A stretch of 64,000 nt of DNA from positions 496,001 to 560,000 of the forward strand of contig JACAXG010000203.1 in assembly GCA_018881555.1 (NCBI GenBank), in the 5' to 3' direction. Positions 48,381 to 61,520 of this stretch are shown one piece after another. The translations under genes and the position numbers were made by a program. Each line of letters begins with the position of its first letter. The stretch's first letter is position 1. Below the pieces are notes generated by a model. It had not been told where the DNA came from. It saw only the letters and a program-made list of their open reading frames with translations, and did no database searches. This stretch comes from Amblyornis subalaris. Lineage: Eukaryota > Chordata > Aves > Passeriformes > Ptilonorhynchidae.

Positions 48381-48494
48381 AGTGTGTGCAAACTGCTCCT
48401 GGTCAGATCAAAAGCCTTCAGCACCAGTATATTCCGGGTTCTTTTCCACTTATAAACTGTCTTCTGCAGCAAACTGACCTTTCTCTGAATAGGT

Positions 48495-48688
48495 CAACAT
48501 CTTACAGGGCCCGGGGACCGCTGCCTGACCTATGCTACAATGATGAATTTCTCGAGTACTCCACCGATATCAGTGCAGCTACTCCATTATGTTCTGGTGT
48601 GAGAGCAGGACTTTCACCGGGAGCTGCCTTCGAGTATCCTCGTGATCAGTTCAGAAGCTTAAAATCTGCTTCTTGCAGTGGCCATTAA
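48495..48688 (+). other. Candidate terminal exon or conserved element
   Basis: Follows the acceptor-like tract gacctttctctgaatag. The open frame continues GPLPDLCYNDEFLEYSTDIS, AATPLCSGVRAGLSPGAAFE, YPRDQFRSLKSASCSGH and stops at TAA (48686-48688). The mixed polar composition and CpG content differ from neighbouring AT-rich frames, which usually translate to Phe/Leu/Lys-rich strings. The full open frame runs from 48386. I do not recognise the peptide and cannot name an upstream exon. A conserved noncoding element is an equally good reading. Confidence 0.22.
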
Positions 48689-51600
48689 TTAAACAAAGGC
48701 TTGAAATTCAGTCCTTGCACTCTGCCAGGAGCAGTGAATGAGCAGGTCAGAGGAGNTGGAATTGTAGGTGAGGAAATCTTCCAGCATTTAACCTTGGAGA
48801 CTGCAGTTTGTGCTCATGTTGGAGAGGGGTGTCTGCAGAGACCCTGACAACAGGATTTTGCAGCACTCTGTGATTGCCTATGGATAAACAGAGTCTACCT
48901 GCTTTCTCTGCTACCTATTTTATCATCTCTGCAAGCAGNGAAACTGAGGCGGATATTCCGGTTTAGAAAATGGAAAATAAAATTAGTTTGCTTTGAACTA
49001 AGAATGGATATTTCTGACAGACTTCATCACAGATGATCAGGGCAAAGCTGACGTTACATGTTACTTGACAATTTTTGTCTCATTGAAATTAAAGAAATTT
49101 AGGCTGCTTTCAAACAAAGCTGTGTCTAATTCTCTAGAAGTGCACTTGTCTGCCTTGGGGGACCTTCAGAAATGTCTATTTATGATAAACCACTTCAAGC
49201 AGAAAGTTTTAAGCCATGCAGAATGCTAGCAACTATAAAGAAAAACCGTGTCTGTCTAATTCAGATCATTTTCCAATTTATGTAAATGAAAGGCTTGCAA
49301 TTTTTTTTCTTTTGCCCAATTTTCTAATTTTCAATGTTTTATTACATCANAACAGGGAAACAAAAATGGAGGCGTTTACTGGAATATGTGTTTAACACCA
49401 AACTCAGGGCAACATGTATAGTGTTGTATAGCATCTTTGGGGTTGGTTTTGCATGACAGTGCCATCAGTAAGTGGTTAAATTCAGTCCAGATTCAGCAGC
49501 GGACCCCCAGAGCTATACATCATTTCACATCCATTTAGGNTGTGTTTTTTGTGTTGATTTGAACCTTGATTCCTGATTTGAGAGCATTGAGAAGTGGTGG
49601 CTGTGTGGGAGTTATGGATTCCATCGGTGCTGGCGCCACNGTGTTCAGCAAGCAAATAATGATTCCATGTGTATCCCATCACCTATGGATGTTACGCCTC
49701 TTCTGTGGTGAAGGAAATGTGTTAATGCCTTCCTANATGTGGGGAGAAAGAACCAATTTCTCCTCAGGCTGTGTAACTGTCCAGTTGGGAGTGGTCAGAT
49801 CAAAAGCACGTGGCATGAGCGTGAGTTTAAACCACCCTATATAAGTAATATTTAAATTTGTTTTGTGGGAAGATGTAATGATTNTTATTGGCTAATACTG
49901 CAGACAGTGGATTAATGAACTTCCTTTAAGTACTTGGGGAATTGATTTTTTCCGAAGGTGAAGGTCAGCCTGGGAAGGAAGACCCCTGCAGCAATGAACC
50001 AGCCCCAGTGTCACCTGCCCCTCCTGCAGTCTGGTTTGCTTCCATCCCGTACTTGGCAATGGATTTTTCTCCCAGGTCCAACACTGTCTGTGGCAAATCA
50101 GGTGCTTTAGTGCAGGTTCTTGATCTGTAATCCCAGAGTCCCCGAGAAGCTCATTTAATATCAGTCGGCTCTGACTTTGCCAGGATCTGTGTGTTTAATG
50201 GGCTCTCTACAAAAAGAATAACTATATTGGGACAGTATTGGGCCCTGTTATGTGCTTAATTGGTCACATCCACAACCTGAAGTGTGAAGGCAAGGACGTA
50301 CAAAGCTGGAATGCTTGTACCCATAAGGATCACATTCATTTCAATAAAAATCTCTGTTGGATATTTTCAGACAGAATATTCTTTGTGGTTCCCACATAGC
50401 AAGCATAGATATGAAACTACACCCTATAGTGTTTCGGTGATTTAAATTTAGAATTCAGCGTTGAATCTGCATGGGTACAATTCACTTCCTAAGGTTTCCC
50501 AGCTACTGCAGAATGTACCAATAATGTGCACTAAAATAGAGAACCCTCCCAGGCCTTGTGCAGCACTGGGATTGCCTTGCGGTTTACAAGGGAGCTTGGA
50601 GAGCTACAGACAGAGAAGATCTGTGAACACAAAAAATAGAGAGTGAAAATATAGATGGAATACTGAAGGAAAGAATATCAGTGAGACTATGTGCTAGAAA
50701 GTAATTTATTAATATTTTTGCACTGTTTGAATATTGTTGAGCCAGCCTGGAAGCTCAGACAAAGGTGAAGACAAAAGACAGTCACAAATAAATACTGAAG
50801 AAATATATTCTGTGTATATTGAGCATGGATTTAATACATAATATGTTCTAAACTTAGGGAAAAAAAAATTAAATTCAAATGACATGGCTTTTCTTGGTGA
50901 ATGACTTCCACTTCTTGGCATCGCATATCTAATAGCCTCATAGTGCTGTAGTAGAAAACTTATACAAGTGTAATCCAATAAAGCAAAATGCTAAACTAAA
51001 GAGCCAATAAACTTGGATAAAAGCCTTTAATCCCATGACCCTTTAATAGGAAACAGGGGTCAGAGATTACCAAGGCACAGCAGATGCTTCTGGAATGTTA
51101 AATGCCCAGTTTTCTTGATTTGGCACAAACTTGTGTACTTTGTAGAGAGTTGAAGTAAGAACTTCGAGAGTTATGCAAGCATCTTATAGTAAATTAAAGG
51201 ATGCAGGGTTTGGCTTTTTAGCCCAGGTAACTCTGCCTGCTTTTCTTCTTATTTTGCCCCATTTTTTCCCTCTCGATATGATCCTTTTGAAGAGTTTTCT
51301 ATGTGAGTGCAATATTTTGTATGGGAATGTTCTGCTCATTTTTTGTGTCCTGGTTGAATATAGGTCCATCCTCCATTTCCATGCATGTTGGACATGTCTG
51401 TACCCTGGTTTGGGTTGGTTTAGTTTTTTCAGATGAGAATGTATAGATATTCCTCACGAAACAGAAATATTTTCTACCCTCTGTAGTGTTTCAAGAATGA
51501 TTTCTTAATTTTATCTCTAGAGAACAACCAAGCAGGGAAGCATATTGTTATCAGGTTTTTTGATGCTGGCAATCTGGAAAGGTGGATATTGTGTTCTGTT

Positions 51601-54071
51601 GCTGCACTTTGCCAGCACAAATACGGTATAGATTTTAGCAATGTTTACATCAGAAACCCTAATTTATTTACATGCAATTACTAGAGCAGTTTTTGAAGGC
51701 AGCCAGCTGAGATACAGGTTTTGCCTTGTTGCTTCAGGTGTGACTAATTTGTCACTGAAAAACAGAAAAGATTGTTTGTAAAGCTCTTTGTTGGTATTTT
51801 AGTTGTACATTATCAAGTGTGCGCAGTTCAGTCCNGTTTCAAACTCTAGACTGGATTCAAGGAACACTGGAGAGATGGTGCTTATTAGGGAGAAGATAAA
51901 GTGGTACAATGCAATATTTAAAAATACAGAATTGTGCCAATGGCTGTCCCACAGCCAAGACTAGTGAGCAGCAAGGAAGCAATGAGAAAATATATATATA
52001 TATATGTAATGCTTNATACAGTAACTTCCACCAAAGGGAAAAGTTTCCTCATTAGTGTGGATCAGACAAGGGAACCAAGTTGCAGTGAACATTTTGGTTT
52101 TGTTTGACTTTANGGAGTGGACTTGAACTCGAATCTGAACTTTTGACCTGTGCAGTTTCTTACTGCCAGTGACAACTGTGAACTTGTGTTTGTTTTCCTC
52201 TGATAAGAGCTCCAGAAGGAGCACATATATCAGAGGATAACCAAGTGATCAAATCCAGGTTTTACTCCCTACTATCAAATGACCTTTTTAAAAGTGCATC
52301 ATTTGGCGCTGTGGTATCCATTGATTTCTGCTAATGTCTTTCTATCCTTAGAGCACCNTGAAAACTCTGTGGAATTTAATCCTGTAACTCACACAGGTGT
52401 GCTAATAATTCCTGCTTCATAAGGGAAAAATGTCTTTCCTTGCTCAGAAATCATGCTGGTTATTGTGGAACCAACATAAATGAAGAAGGAGAGTAGGCTT
52501 TATTAATTGTATAGACTCTCTGATTAAAATCTGATAAATTTTAGAAGATTCTCTTTTATAGTTGCTTAGTATTTCCTACAGATAAGTTACACTCAGTGTC
52601 TGAAACTAGTGTTGCAGTTTAAGAAGATGCAAAACTAAGTTCAAGGAAAAGCAAAAAAGAATCAAAGGCTGAGCATTGAAAAGATGAGACAGACAAGCCA
52701 ATGCGTTCACAAGTGCCTCTGTTACAGTGGTGTTTTTTCTCTTAACTTGGGAAAGGCAACTTCTTCTCTTAAGCTGCGTCCATCACAGGAAAGGATTGTT
52801 GCAGTCTGTGGTTTGCAGCCCCCAGGCTAATAAATCCAGCAGCTCAGGGAGTGGGTGGCACAAAGGTCACCTCGGTGACAAACTGTCCCGTGCAGTGACT
52901 GAATCCATCCAAGCTGGGAGAGGAACCGTGTGTCTCCTGGCTCACTCCAGGCTGTGGATTCATCAGGGCAGGTGACACAGAGTTATCTGTAGTGCTGTGA
53001 GCCCAGAGGGGAAGTGACTGAATGAAGGAAGACTTGAGAATGNTGGGGACATTCCTAAAGGTTCAGCTGGTTGAGCTGAGCACAAGAACTGTGTGGCCTG
53101 CTGCAAACTCATACAAATGACAGAAGCTTCCCAGCCTTGAAAAGGAGCATTGTAGTATTAACCTTGACAAATATCCTCCTTTGCTATTTCTGGTATGTTG
53201 TTTCCTAAGTAAGCCAGTAATAATAGGAAGAAAAGAGTCCCTTAAAACACTTCTGTATGGTTGTTTTTGGTGCTTGTACCAGCATCACAAAGAAATACAT
53301 TTTGAGGCTGACTGTCCCAATGAGCTGTGAAGAAAATGAAGTGATTGGTAGTTCTTTTCCCTTCCATCTCATAACTTCCTATGAAATTCCTGTTATGTAT
53401 CTCAATTCAAGCGCTGGGACTGTGGAAATTTTCTTGCAAGTTTTTTAAGAAGCCTTTTTTTCCAGTGGTTAATCTCCTCTTTGTTTCCAGAGAAAAATCT
53501 TCAGTATTTTCTTGCTGCAAAGCAATGATCTTCTCTTTCCACTTCAATTATTAAAGTAGGCTGCCTAAGTTCTCATCCTGTCAAAGTGTACAACCTTCGC
53601 TTTCAGATGCTTATGCAACAGAAGAATACAAGTCTCCAAATTTNGAGATTCACACAGCAGTTGTTACTATAAAAGTACTTTCCTTTTTTCTTTTTTTTTA
53701 TTCCTCCATGAAATGTTGCCAGCCATTTGAATTTTTCTTATAAAATGGAGGAACTATGAAATGTCATAATAAACCTCACCAAGTTTCCTGATGAACTTGT
53801 CAACAGTTAGACATCACGTCATGGGAAAATAAAAAAATAATGCATTTCCTTATCCATAATGGCTAATTTTCCTGAAGCCATCACTCCATGGAAGTGCTTT
53901 TACTCCTCGCTCCTTCTGGTTAGATGCTCGTTGTGCCTGAGCTGTTTGAGATACAGAAATATGTTATGTTTGGGTTTTGAACTGTTGTATACAGAGAGTT
54001 TCTATCATTTCTGTTGGGTATAATTTCAATGCAGTGCTCACAATGTACACCTGTGTGTCTTTGCTCTCCAG
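48689..54071. other. AT-rich single-copy DNA
   Basis: No supported gene and no CR1 signature over more than 5 kb. It includes a TA dinucleotide run at 51990-52005 and a GC-richer patch at 52780-52980. Confidence 0.5.
51990..52005. repeat. TA dinucleotide microsatellite
   Basis: Eight TA units in a row after 'gagaaaa'. Likely polymorphic. Confidence 0.9.
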
Positions 54072-54152
54072 GTACAGGTGGCTCTGTTAAAACAGGCTGA
54101 GAATCAGCACACTGAAAACCTGGCACGTGCCTTTTATTTGAAACAAAGATGA
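54072..54152 (+). other. Possible terminal-exon-like segment
   Basis: A strong acceptor (tgtgtctttgctctccag) is followed by 26 sense codons, VQVALLKQAENQHTENLA then RAFYLKQR, and a TGA. The heptad-like pattern (VxxALLKQAENxxxENLAxAF) could form a short amphipathic helix. There is no partner exon and no polyadenylation signal, and the frame is short. Treat as a flag only. Confidence 0.13.
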
Positions 54153-54179
54153 GTGATATTAAGTATGGTCTTCCCAGCC

Positions 54180-54620
54180 ACTCATCAGTATTGGAGTTGC
54201 TCGGAGCTGGACTGCTCCCTTCTTTATTTTAGTGTGTTTCCTTCTTGTGAGAAATGCCAGATTGACAGCCTTGAAAGCTGAAATCCCTCTGTTTATCTTC
54301 GGGCTGTGATAGTATAGTCAGCGACAGCACAAACATCCACCCTGCCTCATCTATATGCCTCGGGTGCGAGTAAAGATAGTTCAGTCTCCGTGGCCATTAA
54401 ATCCCGTAGATTCCATCAATAAGAATGCCAGCTACTGAGGGATGTCACAGTGACTTTGTGATCCGAGTGACTGCTCCAAACACACGGGATTGAGACGCCA
54501 AATTCATCTCACACGCCTCGGCGCGAATACCGTGGTAATGGCTTTCACTCACGGGGAATCTGGCGCGGATTCAGANGGTGTCTTAGATTTAAACCTTTCT
54601 GAAATTCAATCACCTTCCCC
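54180..54620. promoter_or_regulatory. Candidate conserved noncoding element
   Basis: An unusually CpG-bearing block within AT-rich DNA: tatgcctcgggtgcgagtaa, gatccgagtgactgctcc, cacgcctcggcgcgaatacc, ctggcgcggattcag. No repeat family matches, and CpG retention outside an island often marks constrained sequence. It lacks an open frame longer than 83 codons. Conservation is inferred from composition only. Confidence 0.22.
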
Positions 54621-55767
54621 TGAGCCAGACAGTCCCTTGAGAAACTTGAGAAACTTGTTCGTGTTTTTTAAGGGGTTCCTTTTCCTGTCTGAGGTCTTTC
54701 TTGTTTTCAGCAGCTTTTTGTCAGAAAGAAACAGTTTCTAGGATCTGTGAGGCACGTGAATAAGAATGCCCAAAGATTTACTTGAATGTAAAAACTGCAC
54801 AGTCTGAAGGTGCTGCTGCAGGTATTTGATGCTGTTCAATGAGCTGCAGGTGCCTGTCTTTAATCTCAGTTCCGCCCCTGCTCGTGTCACCAAAGAGGTT
54901 GCAAAAGCATAAAGGGCTCTAAGTGTAGTGGGATAGCCCCCAGAAAAACCATCTTANTTCCTGCCTCAGTTTCCCCAAGTAGAAACTGGAGATAACAAAG
55001 CTCTGTGAAGACACGACTTTAAAAACTGATTAATTTATATTTTGGTGTTTTATCAGGCATGCAAAATGCCAGTTATTGCTGCCANCTAATTAAGCTATCC
55101 ATCAGTAGATTAAAAAAAGGGGATATCTTTTAGATTTTTGGTTTCAGTAAGATTTTCAGGCCAATGAAATGTGGTATAGATAATTTGCTGTCTTCTTTTT
55201 CGCTTCAGACTGCTTCCCTAGAAATACTCTAAATACTCTCAGAAAATTCAAACGCAAGTAGCAGCAAAGTTTTATCCAAGAAAAATCTGCAGAAAACATA
55301 TGAGCTTCATTAGTTATCAGGCAATATTTAACTGAACTAGTGTGGTGAACAGATGCTGCTCTCCAAAGGGTGCTTTTGTTGAGAGATCATTCTGAACGTA
55401 AAGAAAATGAAAATGAAGACAGAACTGTAGAAAACTTAGCTGTGAAAAAGAAACCCATATTTGGTCTAAAACACGGAATTAACTTTTTCTAGCATAGCAG
55501 GAGTTCTGTGTCTAAAAGGAGTGTTACTGTATGCACAGGCTTTTCCATGGAAAGGCTTTGTGTGGTCACTAGAAAGAAAGTTCTTAATCAGCACCACAAA
55601 CTGGCTNGTCTGAAGTGGCTGTGGAATAAATACTTTGGAGCATCATTTGCTTTAGCAGGCAGCACTACAGGCTGCCCATGGGAGCAAGTGACTTGGGGGT
55701 GTGGGGAGAATTTAATAGTTGGTTCTGCAGGTAATAAAAAGTACTGCTGATGGTAATTTGGTGGTTC
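54621..55767. other. AT-rich noncoding stretch
   Basis: Nothing recognisable except a nine-base direct repeat (gagaaactt twice near 54640). Confidence 0.5.
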
Positions 55768-55868
55768 ATGGAATCATAGAATATAGGATATCCTGACTGG
55801 GAAGGGACCCCCAAGGATCATGGATCCAGCTCCTGTTCCTGCACAGACACCCCAACAATCCCACCCTG
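55768..55868 (-). repeat. CR1 LINE 3' tail, minus strand
   Basis: atggaatcatagaatatagg, atatcctgactgggaaggga, ccaaggatcatggatccagc and ctgttcctgcacagacaccc are the complement of the tail seen in the plus copy at 8902-9150 (caggagctggatccatgatc). Only about 100 bases remain, 5'-truncated at 'atcccaccctg'. Confidence 0.87.
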
Positions 55869-58692
55869 TTTCATACAGGGAAGGCAAGATTGCAATTCCC
55901 TGAGTTTTCCATACCCGGAGTACATTGAGGCTATGGGGCAGCTCTTAACCAGGTTCCTGATTTTAATTCTGCAGTGGCAGAAATACAACTTTCAGCTCAA
56001 AACAGGCAGGCAAATCACAGGTGAGCCAGTGTCCCTGTCATTGCTCAGATAAGCTCTGCATTTTGCCTGTCATTAGAGATGGTCCCAAACCATTTTGGAT
56101 ATCTTGAAAATTGCAGCATATATAATCTAAGTCCTATTGACATTCCCGACATTTATATCTTTGCTAACACATTTCATTCCTGTGTCTATCTCCGATGAGG
56201 AGGGACAAGACATTTCTACACTGAATATGTGTCTGGATGTATCAAATGTCCCAATCAGCTGNGGCTTAAGGAATTTGAAACTTTTTTTCCGTTGACTTTA
56301 ATGGTGTCTGTTGTTTGGACATGGGAGGAAACTCAACTATAAAGCTTTACCTCTTGTATAGAATACCTCAATGAGTAGTNTAACACTAGGACACTACCAC
56401 TTTTAGTATATATTATTTTCACTCTTACAAGGTGCTCTCACATTCTTAACCTTGAACTATATAAAAATTTTGTTAAACNTATAAATATATAGAATGTACA
56501 TTAGATTCATCATGCCTGTGCCTTAAGGAACATATTTTCTCTGTAAAAATCACTTGCAAGATCAGTTGTAAAAACACTTTTGACTTATGGCCACTTAAAA
56601 ATAATATATTAGTAATCAGTAAATGATTAACANACATTTTCTCCCTTAGTTATTTAGGGCAGTGTTGAGTAGGACAGTAAGAACTAATGCACATTATAAT
56701 GNATAAGTGCTACGAAATAATGGATAACATCTGTAATAATGTATTTTAATATTATTTATACATGTCTCTCTCGTGTGTTACACGGTGGCTCCACTTGCAA
56801 TAATTTAGCTTAAGAAAAGCACTGCATAGACTCGTTACCCATTTGCCCAAAATTGTCATCTTGGTTTATAGTGCTACTGATATTTGCTCTTTCCCTTTTT
56901 CAAACATTAATGCTGTTTGCTGCGTGGCTGCCTGGACCAGTGCACNAGAGAAAGAAAGAGACTCAAACACCAGTGCAGCAGAGCAGGGTCCCTGCTCCCT
57001 GGGGACCCCCACGCTCGGGGGAGGGCACAGATGTGACCAGACACCACCCAGGGGCTGGCAANGCTGCTGGGGCTTGGCCTGGGCAGAACCACACATGGCG
57101 TGTGACTGAGCCCACAGGGACTTAATTTAGTGTTTCCCAGGGAACACAAGGAAGAGATTACTCTCCTTTCTCTTTTTTGGTCACAAAATGCACTGCTNTC
57201 AATGCATTAAAAGGGGTAAAATCTCAGAGTTCAAAGCTTCCTCAGAGTATCTGTTCATTGGTTGTAGNCTTGGAACAGTCTGAGTACACCAAATTACTTA
57301 AAGTATGACCTTCTAGTAAATAATAATTTTAGTTTTGTTGAATAACAAAATAGCCCAGAAGCATTTGGCTTCCTTTGGTAAATACACATTAAAAGTAACT
57401 GGTAGAGTATTCACACTGATAATTCATTAGTATCAATGTGGCAGGCTTCTAGTAAGGAAAGATAAATAATTTTAATGAAAATGCAGTGACAGAAAAGTAA
57501 GCAAACACGATTTAACAATGGGCATTTGAATGTCTGACTCTTCTCATGGCAGTTAATGAGCTCTTTTAAACTGACTTCACATGGAATATGGTCAGTCCAG
57601 GAAGTGTGTTCTGCTGATGTTCTCGGTACAATTGCAGATGAATTCAGCAGCCCTGGGACTGACACTCAGTAGTCAGTGGATCAGGACATAAAGATGCTTC
57701 CCTCTCCCCATTTCAGACCTGGGATGTAGTTTGTAACAGGAATTAAACATAAAGATGCACCTTCAAATGCTTTCCACACATTTNTCCAAAGGATGCAACC
57801 CTAAAATAGAACTTTTAAGCTTGGAATGAGTGGCCAGGGGGCACAGTGGAACTCAGGAGTTTGCACTCGTAAAGCTTGATCTGCACAGGGTGGGGTGTTG
57901 CCAGTCTGACTAACAAACCTACAGGACATTTTGAGTGGCAGTGATTCGAATCCATGGAGCTGGGAGCTGGCAGGAAGCTACCGTTTGTCTGTCCCTATCC
58001 ATGTAGACACTCCCTAGATTTTCAGCCTGGATCTTAGGGAAGAAATAAAGCAGGGATCCCACTGTTCATGAGCGACTGTGAAATACCCTGCGAGGCTCAG
58101 TTTGATTTCCCATGGGTAGCCACCCACCAGTGGGAAAACAGTAGACACAAACACGTATAATCACAGCACTAAAATGCAAAATTGTGTGTATTCTTTTAGT
58201 AAATATGTGTATCTGAGTAAGCTGAAGAAAGAATATGATTAGAAATCTGCATTCTTGCAAGACCCATCTGCTGTCTGAAGTTGGGATAGTTGAGATTTGC
58301 AAGACATTAGAAGATTTTAAGATTAAAAGACTTTAAGAAAGCAGATGGCTTCATCCTATTTAATTTAATTAAATTTATTTAGTATGAAAAAGGGAGAAAG
58401 CTAACTGTCTCCAGCATAAAAGCCCTTTAAATGCATTAGTTCCTGAGAGGTCTGCAATCTGAACACTGCCACTGTGCTTTTTAGATGAATTAGATATTGT
58501 CTTCCTTCATTCCTTATAAATTGTGAGGCAGAATAGCTTCTGAAGTTCCTTTTAATACAGGAGGATGCTCAGGCATCCAGGCTTGAACTGCAAGTACATC
58601 ATGATGTAACAGTGAAAGTGTAATTCAGAACTATTTTTCATTCATGTTGTCTATTAATATCCTAGACCATNCAGAAGATCTACTTAGCAATG

Positions 58693-58707
58693 AAAAAAAA
58701 AAAAAAA
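58693..58707. repeat. Poly(A) run
   Basis: Fifteen consecutive A with no retroposon body upstream. Confidence 0.9.
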
Positions 58708-59655
58708 TCAACAAAGATCTCTGTACCACTGGTAACATCTCCTTCATTTTGGCTTTTTCATGTCACTTTTCANCCAAGACAACTGTAGGACTCATAGATC
58801 CTGCCTTTTAGAAACGTTTTCTCCTGCTTATCCCCAGATTCACTAATGTTGCTGGGATTACAGGAANACATGCAATCTGGTGTGTGAGCCACAGCCAGGT
58901 AATAATAAAGCAGATATTTTCATAGATACTATATTTTAAAGCTCTTTAAGCAATGATGAGTTTCACACCTTCCGTGCTAGTCTGCTACAGTGTTTAATTA
59001 TCCAGAACAATTTAGAACAAAAATCAGTACACTTGGCCTCATTAACGTAAGGCAAAGCAGAGCTTTTTTAAAGCAACCCCCAGACAGGATTTGTAAACAT
59101 CAACTTCATTTTTATTTGCTACAAAGCACATTAACAGCGGCAGNAGAGAGAGAGCTAAAATTTTACAAGTAGAGAATTAATCACAGCGGGTGATGACAGG
59201 CTGGTAAAGTGTCTCATTAGGAAAAGAATAACAAGGAGTTTAATGGAGAGCCGGTGTTTTGTAAGTACAAAGCCCTGGGTTTTCACAGGCTATTGGCGAT
59301 TTGGGAACGTCTCGGTTCTGNTATCAGTTCAAAACCCCTCATTTTCAGTAGGAGCTTGAAACCTTTCCCTGCAACTGCTGGAAAGCATTTCGAGGGTGAG
59401 CACCNCAAAGCCAATAGACTGTTTTATCCATCCTAGCTAAAATTCTTCCCTAAAAACCCCTAGATCCACAATTTTAGGAGACAACAGCATGGTTTACAAG
59501 GCAGATCTGCAGCTGATGTGAAACATCACAGGCCCAGACAGTGTAGGCAGAGCAGTGCCAGTTTAGGGTAGCTGAGATCCTGCCCCTACCATGAACTCCC
59601 GGAGTAGGAAAAGGATAAATCAGTGCCAGGAAAAGCTGTGTGTTGCGGGGAAAGC

Positions 59656-59669
59656 TCACACACACACAC
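59656..59669. repeat. Short CA microsatellite
   Basis: About seven CA units (ctcacacacacacacc). Confidence 0.85.
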
Positions 59670-61495
59670 CCCTGCCTCAATCACGCAACCACATCACTGA
59701 CCACATGTCNGTATCTTGGAAATGTTTTATTTCTTGCTTGCAACAGACGTAGCTAACACAAGATCTGGTCTGGAAAAGGGCATCATAAACCCAGCTGGCA
59801 GGAGCAGGGGACAGAGCCATAAAAGACAAGTACAAGCCCTAACTTGAANGGACAGATTGGAAAATGGAAGACACCAGGAAGAAATTCCCATATTATTTTA
59901 GCTGTTTGGAGGACGAGCCAGGAGTTCCACAGCGAGTGTGCTGGGTGGTTCACTCTTGTGCAGTATAACTAATCTCTTCAAACAGATTATATGTAAAAAT
60001 ACGCGCTTTTTTCTCTTTTTGAGTGCTTGCAATATATTTAAATGCGTTATTTTGATTGGGTTTTGCTCTCATGAGTGCCTTTTCCTCAACTACTGAGCAT
60101 ATAATTTATGTAACCTTGTAAGACCATATATTGCAGGTAGGCAGTTTATGGCAGATTTTATTTATATTTTACTGTTGCTGTGTGCAATAACTGTGTTTCT
60201 GCTGCTTCCAATTTCGTTCATTAGAGCAGGCAGGACAATGGGAGAGAGTCTTGTCATAACCAGGGGCTGGAAACACAGCTGGAATTTCGGCAATGCCTAA
60301 TTTTTAGGAGAGGCCCTCACCTGGTGTAANATGTACCTACACATCAGTGGACTTTGTAAATGACATAGCAAGAAGAATGCACCAAAAAAANCCAAACCTC
60401 ATTAGGTAGCAACACCAAAAAACTCGTAAAAGAAGTGAAGGGTTGTCTGTTGGTGCAAGAAAACAATTTTTTTTCCTTCTGGTGCTTCCTCCCCTCNCTA
60501 TTGACATCAGAGGGAGAATTGTAATGCCCCCCCCTAACTATTGAAGCCACGTTGGGAAGATTTTTAGTGGTAGCTATATAGCCAAATTATTTCTAGATAT
60601 TCAGTGCACAATAAACCTACTTAGGGTGCTTTGTTCTGATGAACTCATTTAAATGTATTGTATTAAAAAATTACATTTTCAGAGGCTTCTCTAGACATTT
60701 CTTAATCGGTTGTCATGGTGATGTCACTGATTACAGTTTTTAATGTCCCATTTGAAGATTATGCACTACTTAATGATCCAAAAAGTAGGTCTAATTTCTT
60801 TAGAGGAAAAAAAAAAAATCTTTTCAGGGAATGAATTACACAGGTTGCTCATGGTACAAAATAAGGAAAAAATGCAACTGGCACGATGTAAAGAAAGATG
60901 TAGTTAAGATTATAGACCAAGAAGATGTTCTACATAAAGCAACTTTTTAATAAACATAGCAATAGAATTTAAAAAGTTGCAATAACTAAAAATGTGGAAA
61001 TGGATGAGAGTAAAGAACACCTGAAATATCCTTGTGCAGTCTTCATCTCTCTTTACAATTACAAAAAGGTAATGATGGGGAGAGCATGTGAAATTATTTT
61101 GTATTTTAAAGGAGTTTGTTGTGACACACTTCTCAGTTCCTGCTTGCTCTCTCACTGATTTATGTGGATCTGCAGCTGCAGCAGAGTTCCAGCTGGGAAT
61201 TCAGTTACAGCTTCTCCTCAGCACGCTCCACACTTGGAGGGAAAAAAACCCAAAAATTAGTTACTTTGCTGTTTCAGACAACTTTCCTCATCCTTAAGGG
61301 ATTAAATGTCACTGGTGATTGCTCTAAAAAGCTCTCATAAGCAGTAATTTAAATTTCAAGAAGTCTTTTTGTAGAGTTTTCAACCTCTACTTTTNCAGGT
61401 GTCCTGGCCTGTAACATCCCTCCCATCAATGTTCCTCCTGTCTCCATCCGGTCTGGAACAAGACAAATAGACTGCTTTGTTTCCCATCAGGGCAC

Positions 61496-61520
61496 TTGAA
61501 CTGGATCCCATCCAGTTCAA
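61496..61520. repeat. Perfect 11-bp inverted repeat, 3-nt spacer
   Basis: The arms ttgaactggat and atccagttcaa are exact complements around 'ccc'. This may be a dimeric protein-binding site, a cruciform, or a chance or mutational palindrome. No flanking element is recognised. Confidence 0.9.

Larger units (their letters stand above)
55869..61495. other. AT-rich single-copy DNA
   Basis: 56100-56850 is strongly AT-rich with many n's. 56940-57120 is a small GC-rich patch with opposed 76-90-codon frames and no domain. Poly(A) runs lie at 58693-58707 and about 60810-60820, and a CA run at 59656-59669. No gene or known repeat. Confidence 0.5.
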
